A stretch of 64,000 nt of DNA from an uncultured Bacteroidales bacterium. Its GTDB lineage: Bacteria; Bacteroidota; Bacteroidia; Bacteroidales; Paludibacteraceae. Where the stretch lies: NCBI GenBank assembly GCA_902762355.1, contig CACWNR010000004.1:1-64000 (forward strand). The letters run 5' to 3'. The notes under the pieces were generated by a model, which worked only from the letters and a program-made list of their open reading frames with translations, was not told the DNA's origin and ran no database searches. Each line of letters opens with the position of its first letter. The first letter of the stretch is position 1. Both the position numbers and the translations under genes were made by a program. Shown piece by piece: positions 14,398 through 23,084 of this stretch.

Positions 14398-17300
14398 ATG
14401 AACTTTACGCATTTACATGTGCACTCGCACTACTCGCTGCTGGACGGTTTAAGTAAAGTAGAAGAGATAGTGGATAAATGTATTGACTCCGGCATGAACG
14501 CCGTGGCGCTGACTGACCACGGTAATATGTACGGTATCAAAGACCTGCTGGACTACTGCAAGAAGAAAGAAGGCTTCAAGCCCATCGTGGGTACGGAGGC
14601 TTACTGTGCCCGTCGCGGTCGTCACTCGATGACGGACGACAAGGCCGTCAACGGCGAGGGACGTACCTACTCCATCGACCGTTCGGGTTGGCACCTCATC
14701 CTGCTGGCAAAAAATATGGAGGGCTATCATAACCTCTGCCGACTCGTCTCGCATGGCTACATGTCGGATGCGTTCTATCACACCCCGCGTATTGATAAGG
14801 AGTTGCTGGAACGCTGGCACGAAGGCATCATCTGCTGTTCGGCTTGTCTGGGTGGTGAACTTCCCCAAAAAATCCTCGAGGGCTTCGCCAAAGGCGGGGA
14901 TTTCAGCGAAGCGGAAGAGACCGTACAATGGTTCAAGAACCTCTTTGGCGAAGACTATTATATCGAGCTACAGCGTCACGAGACCCAGAAACCCGGTGCG
15001 GATGTAGAGGTGTATGAACGGCAGAAACAGGTCAACCCGGTGCTTATCGAGTTAGCAAAGAAATACGGCATCAAAGTTATCGCGACCAACGATGCCCACT
15101 TCGTGAACGAAGAGGATGCGGAAGCCCACGACCGGTTGATATGTTTGAGCACGAACCACTTCGTGAACGACGTCAACCGCATGCACTATACCAAACAAGA
15201 GTGGATCAAGACGCCGGAAGAGATGGCGGAGATCTTTGCCGATATCCCGGAGGCGCTGGAGAACACGCAGGAGATCGTCGATAAGGTGGAAGTCTATGAC
15301 ATTGACCACGGGCCTATCATGCCGAAGTTCGACATCCCGGCTTCGTTCGGTAAAGAAGAAGACTACCCCGACCGTCTGGCCTTCGAGAGTGCGTACCTGC
15401 GGTACTTGACGATGGAAGGTGCCAAGCAACGTTACGGCGAGGAGCGGTTGGCCAACGACGATGAACTCAAAGAGCGAATCGAGTTCGAACTCAACACCAT
15501 CATCTCGATGGGTTTCCCGGGATATTTCTTGATCGTGATGGACTTTATTCGTGCGGCGCGCGAGGAACTCGACGTATCCGTCGGACCCGGTCGTGGTAGT
15601 GCGGCCGGATCGGTGGTGGCCTACTGTCTGAAGATCACGGATCTGGATCCGCTCAAGTACGATCTCCTGTTCGAGCGTTTCCTGAACCCCGACCGTATAT
15701 CGCTGCCCGATATCGATACCGACTTCGAGGATTGCGGTCGCGGAAAGGTGCTGGAATACGTGAGTCGTAAGTACGGTGAGACGCATGTGGCACATATCGT
15801 GACCTACGGCAAGATGGCAACCAAGTCGGCGCTCGCGGATGTGGGTCGTGTACAGCAAGTACCGCTGGCGTTTGTGAACGAACTGAAGAGTTACGTGCCC
15901 GACCGCGATTTCCCAGATAGCGTATTGAAAGACCTGCCCAAAGACGCCAAGCGTCCGAAAGTGAACCTCAAGAACTGTTATAAGTACATCGAGGAGTTGA
16001 AGCGTGAGTACGAAACGGGTGATCCGAACACGCGCTCGATGCTCGAGTACGCGGCGCGATTGGAAGGAACGATCCGTCAAGTGGGTGTACACGCCTGCGG
16101 CGTGATCATCGGCGCTGACGACCTGACGAACTTCGCCCCGCTGTCTTCCGTCGAAGATAAGAACAGCAAGAAACGTGTGCTGGTAACGGAGTACGACGGG
16201 CATGTGGTCGAGTCCGTAGGACTGATCAAGATGGACTTCCTCGGCCTCATCACGCTGACCATCATCAAGGAGTGTCTGCGTAACATCAAGAAAGCGCACG
16301 GCATCGATATCGACATCGATCATATACCTATCGACGACGAGTTGACCTACAAGCTCTTCCAGGAAGGCCGCACGGTAGCCGTGTTCCAATTCGAGTCGGC
16401 GGGCATGCAGAAATACCTGCGCGAGTTAAAACCGACCGTCATCGGCGACCTCATCGCCATGAACGCCCTCTACCGACCGGGTCCGATGGATTATATCCCG
16501 CAGTTCATCAAGCGTAAGCAGGGACTCGAAGAGGTGACGTACGACATTCCCGTGATGGAGAAATACCTCAAGGACACCTATGGTGTCACCGTCTATCAGG
16601 AGCAAGTCATGCTGCTAAGCCGACTGCTGGCTAACTTCACCCGCGGCGAGAGTGACAAGCTCCGTAAGGCCATGGGTAAGAAACAGATGGCGGTACTGGC
16701 ATCCCTCAAAGACAAGTTCATGGACGGCGGTAAAGCCAACGGACATGACGAGAAAACCCTCAATAAGATCTGGGCAGACTGGGAAAAGTTCGCGTCCTAT
16801 GCCTTCAATAAATCGCATGCGGCATGCTACTCGTGGGTGGCATACCAAACGGGTTATCTCAAAGCCCACTACCCCGCGGAGTTCATGGCGGCTAACCTCA
16901 CCGTCCATAAGGACGATATCAAAGAGGTGACCAAACTCATGGACGAATGCAAGGCGCTCGGCCTCAGTGTACTGGAGCCGGATGTGAACGAGTCGGAGTT
17001 AACCTTCACAGTCAATAAAGAAGGCGCTATCCGTTTCGGTTTGGGTGGTATCAAGGGTGTAGGCGAAGGAGCTGCCGATGCCATCATCACCGAGCGCGAG
17101 AAGAACGGCAAGTACAAAGATATATTCGATTTCCTGGAGCGTGTCAACCTGCAGAGTTGCAACCGTAAGACGATCGAGAACCTCGCAGCGGCGGGTGCTT
17201 TCGAGTGCTTCAAAGACCTCTATCGCGAGCAGTTCTTCGGCGTGGACGAGTACGGTCAGTCAGGTCTGGATCTGCTGATGAACTACGGCCAGAAATGGCA

Positions 17301-18195
17301 GGCTGACCAAGCCTCGAACACCAACTCGCTCTTCTCGGATTTCGATATCGCCATCGACATCAAGCATCCTGAACTGCCACAAGTGCCGCGCTGGAACACG
17401 ATCGAGCGGCTCAACAAAGAGAAAGACCTCATCGGTATCTACCTCTCGGCGCACCCGCTGGACGAGTATGAGTTCGAGGTACGCGAGTTATGCAACGTGA
17501 CGGCCAATGAGTTGACGCAGTTCGAGCAGTGGCGCAAACCCGATGTACGCAAGGATGCGGAGGTACGTATCAAACAGGAGTTGGCAGCCGAACCGGACGA
17601 ACCGAAGATCATCCCGTCGGAGTTCATCGCCAAGCATAAGAACCAAGCCTGCCTCATCGGCGGTATCATCACGTCGGCGGAGCAGCGCATCAGTCAGAAA
17701 GGCAACCCCTACGGCCGCTATGTCATCACCGACTACACAGGTACGTACGAGTTCGCGCTCTTCGGAAACGCCTACTCGCAGTTCGCGCATATGATGCTCA
17801 AAGACCTGTACGTGCTCGTCACGGGTGTGGTACAGCAGAAAGGTGCCGGACAGAAATGGTTCCGTGAAGCACCGGACGAGTCGGCGGAGTTTGAGTTCGT
17901 CGTGCAGAGCGTGACCATGCTCAACGAGGTGCAAGACAAGCGCACCGAGGGTATCAACATACGTCTCAATCTGGATCTGGTTAATAACGAACTGATCGAC
18001 GAACTGGCGGATGAGATCAAGGCCAACCGCGGTAACGGACGACTGCATGTATCGATCTTCAACCCCATCAACCACCATCAGGTAGCGCTCACCAGCCGCT
18101 CCAACGCGATTCACGTCACGCCGAGGTTCTATAAATGGCTGGTGGACAAACGCACCGACGGCGTACTGGATTTTAACGCCATCACCAAACAATGA
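14398..18195 (+). CDS. dnaE: DNA polymerase III alpha subunit
   Basis: 1265 residues from the ATG at 14398, chosen because it gives the family start MNFTHLHVHSHYSLLDG and follows the promoter. Order: PHP domain (residues ~1-280, with HLHVHSHYS, TDHGNMYG, and ATNDAHFV), polymerase core with the catalytic PDIDTDFED (~436-444) and the third acidic residue in 'LIKMDFLGL' (~610), beta-clamp and tau-binding regions, then a C-terminal OB fold (~1055-1140). Replicative polymerase of the chromosome. The stop overlaps nadD by 4 bp. Confidence 0.97.
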   Translation: MNFTHLHVHSHYSLLDGLSKVEEIVDKCIDSGMNAVALTDHGNMYGIKDLLDYCKKKEGFKPIVGTEAYCARRGRHSMTDDKAVNGEGRTYSIDRSGWHLILLAKNMEGYHNLCRLVSHGYMSDAFYHTPRIDKELLERWHEGIICCSACLGGELPQKILEGFAKGGDFSEAEETVQWFKNLFGEDYYIELQRHETQKPGADVEVYERQKQVNPVLIELAKKYGIKVIATNDAHFVNEEDAEAHDRLICLSTNHFVNDVNRMHYTKQEWIKTPEEMAEIFADIPEALENTQEIVDKVEVYDIDHGPIMPKFDIPASFGKEEDYPDRLAFESAYLRYLTMEGAKQRYGEERLANDDELKERIEFELNTIISMGFPGYFLIVMDFIRAAREELDVSVGPGRGSAAGSVVAYCLKITDLDPLKYDLLFERFLNPDRISLPDIDTDFEDCGRGKVLEYVSRKYGETHVAHIVTYGKMATKSALADVGRVQQVPLAFVNELKSYVPDRDFPDSVLKDLPKDAKRPKVNLKNCYKYIEELKREYETGDPNTRSMLEYAARLEGTIRQVGVHACGVIIGADDLTNFAPLSSVEDKNSKKRVLVTEYDGHVVESVGLIKMDFLGLITLTIIKECLRNIKKAHGIDIDIDHIPIDDELTYKLFQEGRTVAVFQFESAGMQKYLRELKPTVIGDLIAMNALYRPGPMDYIPQFIKRKQGLEEVTYDIPVMEKYLKDTYGVTVYQEQVMLLSRLLANFTRGESDKLRKAMGKKQMAVLASLKDKFMDGGKANGHDEKTLNKIWADWEKFASYAFNKSHAACYSWVAYQTGYLKAHYPAEFMAANLTVHKDDIKEVTKLMDECKALGLSVLEPDVNESELTFTVNKEGAIRFGLGGIKGVGEGAADAIITEREKNGKYKDIFDFLERVNLQSCNRKTIENLAAAGAFECFKDLYREQFFGVDEYGQSGLDLLMNYGQKWQADQASNTNSLFSDFDIAIDIKHPELPQVPRWNTIERLNKEKDLIGIYLSAHPLDEYEFEVRELCNVTANELTQFEQWRKPDVRKDAEVRIKQELAAEPDEPKIIPSEFIAKHKNQACLIGGIITSAEQRISQKGNPYGRYVITDYTGTYEFALFGNAYSQFAHMMLKDLYVLVTGVVQQKGAGQKWFREAPDESAEFEFVVQSVTMLNEVQDKRTEGINIRLNLDLVNNELIDELADEIKANRGNGRLHVSIFNPINHHQVALTSRSNAIHVTPRFYKWLVDKRTDGVLDFNAITKQ

Positions 18196-18713
18196 ACATA
18201 GGCATCTACGGCGGCAGTTTCAACCCCGTGCATTTCGGGCATGTGGGCTTGGCGAAGTGGGTCATCGAGCATACCGACCTCGATGAAGTGTGGCTGCTCG
18301 TCAGCCCGAATAATCCCCTCAAACCCGCCGGTATACTCGCCCCCGAAGAGGAGCGCTTGGCAGCAGTAAGGGAAGCGATAAAAGGCATCACCGGACTGGT
18401 GGCTTCGGATTTTGAGTTCTCTCTCCCCCGCCCTTCTTACACGGCGAACACGCTGCGTGCGTTACAGAAAGCCTATCCCGAGCACACGTTCACACTCCTC
18501 ATCGGCGAAGACAACCTCGCTATCTTCGACCAATGGCGCGAGTACGACTTCATTCTCGATCATTTCCGGCTGTTCGTTTACCCGCGTCACGGAAGCGAAT
18601 CTGCCCCCCTACCCGCATGCATCAAAAAAGCCAGGAACATTACATTCCTGGCTGATGCTCCGTATTTCGATGTGTCTTCTACACAAATACGGGAGAAAGC
18701 GATTAGAAATTAA
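18192..18713 (+). CDS. nadD: Nicotinate-nucleotide adenylyltransferase
   Basis: 173 residues. IGIYGGSFNPVHFGHVGLA is the nucleotidyltransferase T/HIGH segment, WLLVSPNNPLKP binds nicotinate mononucleotide, and FDVSSTQIREKA is the ISSTxIR-type motif. It makes deamido-NAD from NaMN and ATP. It is coupled to dnaE by an ATGA overlap. Its 3' end overlaps the convergent lipoprotein gene by 11 bp, and its coding sequence holds that gene's terminator. Confidence 0.94.
   Translation: MNIGIYGGSFNPVHFGHVGLAKWVIEHTDLDEVWLLVSPNNPLKPAGILAPEEERLAAVREAIKGITGLVASDFEFSLPRPSYTANTLRALQKAYPEHTFTLLIGEDNLAIFDQWREYDFILDHFRLFVYPRHGSESAPLPACIKKARNITFLADAPYFDVSSTQIREKAIRN
18624..18653 (-). terminator. Terminator of the lipoprotein pair, located inside nadD
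   Basis: A perfect 9-bp stem AGCCAGGAA/TTCCTGGCT (18629-18653) is followed on the minus strand by TTTTTTGATG. It lies 50 bp after the minus-strand lipoprotein stop but within nadD codons (encoding KKARNITFLAD). Confidence 0.82.
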
Positions 18714-19743
18714 ATCCTATCTTCGCTACAACGTTCAGCGTAAAGAGCACGTCGTTGTACTCAGCTGCTCCACCTAAGAACTGATCCGAACCAACGGAGA
18801 GGTTGAAGTGCTTGCCGAACTCGAGTCCGAGGAAGGCGGCATAGTACATACCTCCCATGAACGTACCCTTCCAGTTGTTGGCACTCACTTTGGCTTGTCC
18901 TACGCCCATCCAGGCACCGAGACGGAAGTCAAAGAACGGTGCCACAGCGGTCTTTGACCAGTAGAAGCGGTTGTGCCAGTACATCGGGATGAGCCACTCA
19001 CGGTAATACTTATCGAACGTAGCATTCACACCAATACCCATACCTTCGTAGATATGCGGGTTCTTCATGCGCCACAGGTAATTCGTGTTAACCAGGAAAC
19101 CGTGTGCTATATCGTTTCCGCCGGTGATCGGGAAGAACAGGTTATAACCCATCTCGAGGGAGGAGTAGAACGGTTTTCTCAGGTAACCTTTGCCTGCACT
19201 CTTCGGTGCTACATTCGGCGCCGGCGTGATGGCTTTAGCCACCGCGCTGCCTACTACCGGAGAGAGGGTCGGTCCTTGCTGTGCACCCGATCCGATGTAG
19301 ATCGTGTTGTAGTTAGCCGGCTTCGGGTCGATGCCGTTGAGGATGCGGAGGTCTTCTTCCGTAGCGGTACGGAAATTGCGATAACGAGCCGGGTAGCCGT
19401 ATATCTCCATGCGCATAAGTTGCTTCGAGGACTGCGACTTAACGACGAGGTTCTCGCGCGGTTGGATGATCACATCGGCATTCGCCTTCTCCATCATCGC
19501 GCCGATCAGCAGCTCACGCATCGCCGCCTTCGTCGTGAACGACTTGGAGGTGTTCGTCCAAGTGGTATCCTTACGCACATAAACAGTATCCACAACGAGA
19601 TCCGCTACCGTCGGCATCTGCTTGATGTCCGATTTGATCTCGAGCGAACGAGCGGTGCGGGTGGTCGTCAGATAGTTGGATACTGTACACGAAGACATAC
19701 CCGCCAGGATAACCATCAATGATATAATGCGAATATGTTTCAT
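18703..19743 (-). CDS. Outer-membrane-type lipoprotein, paralogue of the next gene at its N-terminus
   Basis: 346 residues. Signal with lipobox GMSSC. Residues ~25-130 share TTRTARSLE, EKANADVIIQP and YGYPARYRNFRTAT with the smaller protein upstream (19750-20226). Residues ~190-346 alternate as beta strands (YSSLEMGYNLFFP to VVAKIGFNF), like a small outer-membrane barrel. Function unknown; the fusion of a lipoprotein-like head and a barrel-like tail is notable. Part of a two-gene unit; terminator inside nadD. Confidence 0.68.
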   Translation of the reverse strand: MKHIRIISLMVILAGMSSCTVSNYLTTTRTARSLEIKSDIKQMPTVADLVVDTVYVRKDTTWTNTSKSFTTKAAMRELLIGAMMEKANADVIIQPRENLVVKSQSSKQLMRMEIYGYPARYRNFRTATEEDLRILNGIDPKPANYNTIYIGSGAQQGPTLSPVVGSAVAKAITPAPNVAPKSAGKGYLRKPFYSSLEMGYNLFFPITGGNDIAHGFLVNTNYLWRMKNPHIYEGMGIGVNATFDKYYREWLIPMYWHNRFYWSKTAVAPFFDFRLGAWMGVGQAKVSANNWKGTFMGGMYYAAFLGLEFGKHFNLSVGSDQFLGGAAEYNDVLFTLNVVAKIGFNF

Positions 19744-19749
19744 GGTTGC

Positions 19750-20226
19750 TTACTTTTTAACCTCGTTAATGATCTCACCGCCGTTGATAACTACTTGCGG
19801 TACGTTCTCTGCTTTCGACTTGTCGATTAGATACTTCGTCTGCTCTTCGTACGAGATAGTACGGAAATTACGATGTTTTGCAGGATAACCGCTTACGGTG
19901 ATGCTCTCCAGACGACCGTTACGATAGTCCAACTTGAACAACGGGTTAACCAATACGTCTGCGTTGCTCTTCTCCAACAACTCGCCGACAGCGTTCTGCT
20001 TGTACTGATCTACACTGACCATCATGTTGTCGTTCTGCGGAACAGCAACCGTCAGTTTTACGCGTTGATCCGATACTTCCAGATCAGCTGTGGTCCAAGA
20101 ACTCCAAGTCTCTACCGGCATCTCTTGGGTACGAGCGGTACGGGTCGAATACATCGACGACGGAGCTTGACAAGAACTCAGACATGCGCCTAACGCAATG
20201 ACTGTAAATAAAAAGATTTTTTTCAT
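19750..20226 (-). CDS. Lipoprotein, paralogue of the N-terminal part of the downstream gene
   Basis: 158 residues with lipobox CLSSC. It shares STRTARTQE, EKSNADVLVNP and SGYPAKHRNFRT with the next gene in the unit, so the two arose by duplication. No known domain is recognised. The spacing between them is 6 bp. Confidence 0.68.
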   Translation of the reverse strand: MKKIFLFTVIALGACLSSCQAPSSMYSTRTARTQEMPVETWSSWTTADLEVSDQRVKLTVAVPQNDNMMVSVDQYKQNAVGELLEKSNADVLVNPLFKLDYRNGRLESITVSGYPAKHRNFRTISYEEQTKYLIDKSKAENVPQVVINGGEIINEVKK

Positions 20227-20266
20227 GTGGGTAATAATGATTGTTTGTTAACGCCTACTCTATTGC

Positions 20267-21544
20267 TTAGGATTTTCGGCATTCTCCTTTGTTATCAAAA
20301 TATGTGATAGCTTCTGCTACGAGGTAATTGCTTCCTCCGATAAAAATCGCATCTTCCGGTGCAGCCTGTTTGAGCGCGTATGCGATCGCTTGCTGCGGAT
20401 CTTCGATGGCGACTCCTGACTCCTGACTCCTGACTCCTGAATCCTTCCATAACGCCAGCATCTCTTCGCCTGTTCGTGCGCGTTGCGTGTTCGGGCGTGT
20501 AAATATATAATGATAGCGCTCGCCCGCAGGCATCAGTCGCATCACGACCTCCGTGTCTTTGTCGTTCACCATCCCAAACACCAACCATACGTGGTTGGTC
20601 TCCAACTCCTTCAGTTGCCGCGCCACGTACTGCAGTCCGTGACTGTTATGGCCTGTGTCGCAGAGCACGAGCGGTTGTTCACGCAGGATCTCCCATCGTC
20701 CCCGCAGACCCGTCATCGTACACACGTGGGCAAAGCCCTCTCTGATCGCTGAATACTGAATACTGATAGCTCTTAATGCTACAAACGCCGTCTGCAAGTT
20801 ATGCTCCTGGTAGTTGCCTTTTAACTCGCATTCGGGCGCTACCTTCAGGCGTGTGCGGCGCAGGTACTCACATTGGTCAGCAAAATATATATCCGAACCG
20901 CATTCCTGTGCTTTAGCCAAGAACACGTTCATCGTCTGCGGGTGACTCTCGCCGATCACTACCGGCACACCGGGTTTGATGATACCCGCCTTCTCCTTCG
21001 CGATCTGCGTCAGCGTGTTGCCCAAAAACTCCGTATGATCCAATCCTATGTTCGTGATCACGCTCAACACCGGCGTCAGCACATTGGTGCTGTCCAGTCG
21101 TCCGCCAAGCCCTACTTCCACCACGGCGATATCCACGCCCTGCTGCACGAAATACCAGAAGCCCAGCGCCGTCATTGTCTCAAAGAACGAAGGTTGCAGT
21201 GCGTCCAGGAAGTCCTTGTGCTCCGTAACGAACGCCGCCACCGTCTCTTCGGGTATCGGTTGGCCGTTGATACGGATGCGTTCGGTCAAGCTCACCAGAT
21301 GCGGACTGGTGAAGAGACCCACCTTCAGTCCTGCTGCCTGTAACGCCGCCGCGATCAGATGACTCGTCGAACCCTTGCCGTTCGTACCTGCCACATGAAT
21401 CGCCTTCAGCCGCTCGTGGGGATTGCCCACATGCGCCATCAGTCGGAGCGTGTTCTCCAACCCGGGTTTGTATGCACTCGCTCCTACCTCATGAAACGGC
21501 GGCCGCGCGTTATACAAATATGTGACAGCTTCGCTAAAGTTCAT
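20267..21544 (-). CDS. folC: Bifunctional folylpolyglutamate/dihydrofolate synthase
   Basis: 425 residues. The P-loop is VAGTNGKGSTSH (53-60), then LTERIRINGQPI, 'VEVGLGGRLDSTNV', and the C-terminal ligase domain with CDTGHNSHGLQ and 'DAIFIGGSNYLVAEA'. It adds glutamate to dihydropteroate and folates. Two heptamer arrays lie inside: ISIQYSAIR (20748-20768) and SGVRSQESGVA (20411-20444), the latter in the loop before the last strand of the C-terminal domain. The ATG sits at the end of the large 21543-21632 array, which forms its whole leader. Confidence 0.93.
   Translation of the reverse strand: MNFSEAVTYLYNARPPFHEVGASAYKPGLENTLRLMAHVGNPHERLKAIHVAGTNGKGSTSHLIAAALQAAGLKVGLFTSPHLVSLTERIRINGQPIPEETVAAFVTEHKDFLDALQPSFFETMTALGFWYFVQQGVDIAVVEVGLGGRLDSTNVLTPVLSVITNIGLDHTEFLGNTLTQIAKEKAGIIKPGVPVVIGESHPQTMNVFLAKAQECGSDIYFADQCEYLRRTRLKVAPECELKGNYQEHNLQTAFVALRAISIQYSAIREGFAHVCTMTGLRGRWEILREQPLVLCDTGHNSHGLQYVARQLKELETNHVWLVFGMVNDKDTEVVMRLMPAGERYHYIFTRPNTQRARTGEEMLALWKDSGVRSQESGVAIEDPQQAIAYALKQAAPEDAIFIGGSNYLVAEAITYFDNKGECRKS
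20411..20444. repeat. Heptamer array GACTCCT in folC
   Basis: Four exact GACTCCT units and a variant. Coding strand gives SGVRSQESGV. Confidence 0.9.
20748..20768. repeat. Heptamer array CTGAATA in folC
   Basis: CTGAATA, CTGAATA and a shortened third unit CTGATAG, also found (as CTGAATA/CTGAATG) at 38095-38118. Confidence 0.7.
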
Positions 21545-21632
21545 CTATCATCTATCATCTATAATCTATAATCTATAATCTATAATCTATAATCTATAAT
21601 CTATCATCTATAATCTATCATCTATCTTCTAT
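21543..21632. repeat. Large heptamer array ATCTATA/ATCTATC between folC and gmk
   Basis: About 13 tandem 7-bp units fill the whole folC-gmk gap. On the minus strand the array encodes the last codons and TGA of gmk and reaches the ATG of folC. Confidence 0.93.
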
Positions 21633-22169
21633 GATCGCATCCAACTGCTCGAACGCATGCGTCAGGTCGTCATTGACCACCACCTTATCGAACTGCGGCT
21701 GAAAACTCATCTCGTACTCTGCTTTCGCCAACCGCTTCTCGATCATCTCGGGGCTCGTGTCACCGCGCCCTTCCAATCGACGGCGTAACTCCTCGATGGA
21801 CGGCGGGCAGATGAAGATCGAGGTAGCCTTATCGCCCAAGATCCGCTTGAGGTTCAGTCCGCCTTTCACATCAACATCGAACAGCACTTGCCGTCCTGCC
21901 GCTTCGATACGGTCGATCTCCTCCTTGAGTGTACCGTAATAAAGGCCGTCGTACACCTGCTCGTACTCAATAAAATCATCGTTCTCAATGCGTTTTTGGA
22001 ACTCCTCCACGGAGATGAAATAGTACTCCCGGCCATGTACTTCTTCGCCGCGCGGAGCACGCGTCGTACAGGACACGGACAGTTCAAACAGATCCGGATG
22101 CATGGTCAGCAGATGCTTGACCATCGTCGATTTACCACTGCCGCTAGGAGCGCAGAATATATAAATCAT
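21618..22169 (-). CDS. gmk: Guanylate kinase
   Basis: 183 residues. P-loop FCAPSGSGKSTMVKHLL (residues ~5-21), the GMP-binding SCTTRAPRGEEVHGREYYF and EYEQVYDGLYYGT, and the lid 'RLEGRGDTSPEMIEKRL' are all present. Converts GMP and ATP to GDP and ADP. The stop codon and last residues (EDR) come from the ATCTATA array, so the natural C-terminus may have been replaced. The start is embedded in an AT-rich stretch with a repeated AAATCATAAAT. Confidence 0.96.
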   Translation of the reverse strand: MIYIFCAPSGSGKSTMVKHLLTMHPDLFELSVSCTTRAPRGEEVHGREYYFISVEEFQKRIENDDFIEYEQVYDGLYYGTLKEEIDRIEAAGRQVLFDVDVKGGLNLKRILGDKATSIFICPPSIEELRRRLEGRGDTSPEMIEKRLAKAEYEMSFQPQFDKVVVNDDLTHAFEQLDAIIEDR

Positions 22170-22193
22170 AAATCAAAAATTTAAAATCATAAA

Positions 22194-23084
22194 TTAGAGC
22201 ACATTAAGGACTTGTTCCTTAATTTGCTCAAGTATATCTTTCATTTTGACCACGATGATCTGCATCTCGCTTTGGTTCGATTTACTGCCGAGCGTATTGA
22301 TCTCGCGTCCCATCTCCTGGGCGATGAACCCGAGTTTCTTGCCGACACCGCTACCCTCGCCGTCCATCGTTTCACGGAAATACTTGATGTGGTTCGTGAG
22401 GCGCACTTTCTCTTCGGTGATATCGAGTTTCTCGAGGTAGTAGATCATCTCCTGCTCCAGACGGTTGCGATCGGTCTGCGCCTGGGTCTCCGCACTCAGT
22501 TGGGCGAGGTTAGCCTCCAGCCGTTCACGGATCTTCGCGATGCGGCCTTTCTCGAAGGGTTCCACTTGTGCCAGCAGGTCTGCTATACCGTCCAACTTCT
22601 CGGTGAACATCGCCTGCAGTGCCGCTCCTTCTTGGGTACGGAAAGCAATAAAACCATCGATGGCGGCGTTGAGCAGCGCCTGAATCTGCTGCCACTCCTC
22701 GTCCGTCAGATCACCGGCTTCTTCCTGTTGCTTCAGCACGTCCGGGAAACGCATGATCGCGGCCATCACCTCTGCCGGCACCTCACCGAACTGCGCTTTG
22801 TACTGCGCCGCATACGTGTGAACGGCTTGCCAGTTAATCGGACTTACATCATTGAGCGACTTTGTCGCGCTCATTTCATCATTTATCAATAATAAGTCCA
22901 CTTTCCCTCGCTCCAGACGCTGGTTAACGATCGTGCGGATATCCAGTTCTTTCGCCCTTAGACACGGTGCCAAACGAACACTCAAGTCCATCGATTTGGA
23001 GTTGAGCGAACGGATCTCGCAGATCAGTTTATGATTTCGGAAAGTTATCTCGGCCTTCCCGTAGCCCGTCATCGATAATATCAT
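22194..23084 (-). CDS. YicC/YloC family endoribonuclease
   Basis: 296 residues. ILSMTGYGKAEI at the start, 'CEIRSLNSKSMDLSVRLAP', and the C-terminal DUF1732 part 'GSGVGKKLGFIAQEMGREINTLGSKS' identify the YicC family, an RNase that cleaves small or structured RNA. Full length. It is coupled to mnmE upstream (4-bp overlap, ATGA) and lies just before gmk, a common arrangement. Confidence 0.92.
   Translation of the reverse strand: MILSMTGYGKAEITFRNHKLICEIRSLNSKSMDLSVRLAPCLRAKELDIRTIVNQRLERGKVDLLLINDEMSATKSLNDVSPINWQAVHTYAAQYKAQFGEVPAEVMAAIMRFPDVLKQQEEAGDLTDEEWQQIQALLNAAIDGFIAFRTQEGAALQAMFTEKLDGIADLLAQVEPFEKGRIAKIRERLEANLAQLSAETQAQTDRNRLEQEMIYYLEKLDITEEKVRLTNHIKYFRETMDGEGSGVGKKLGFIAQEMGREINTLGSKSNQSEMQIIVVKMKDILEQIKEQVLNVL

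Noticed and set aside
15052-16389. 445-codon open frame on the minus strand
   Set aside because: Antisense shadow of dnaE, which is intact and strongly conserved.
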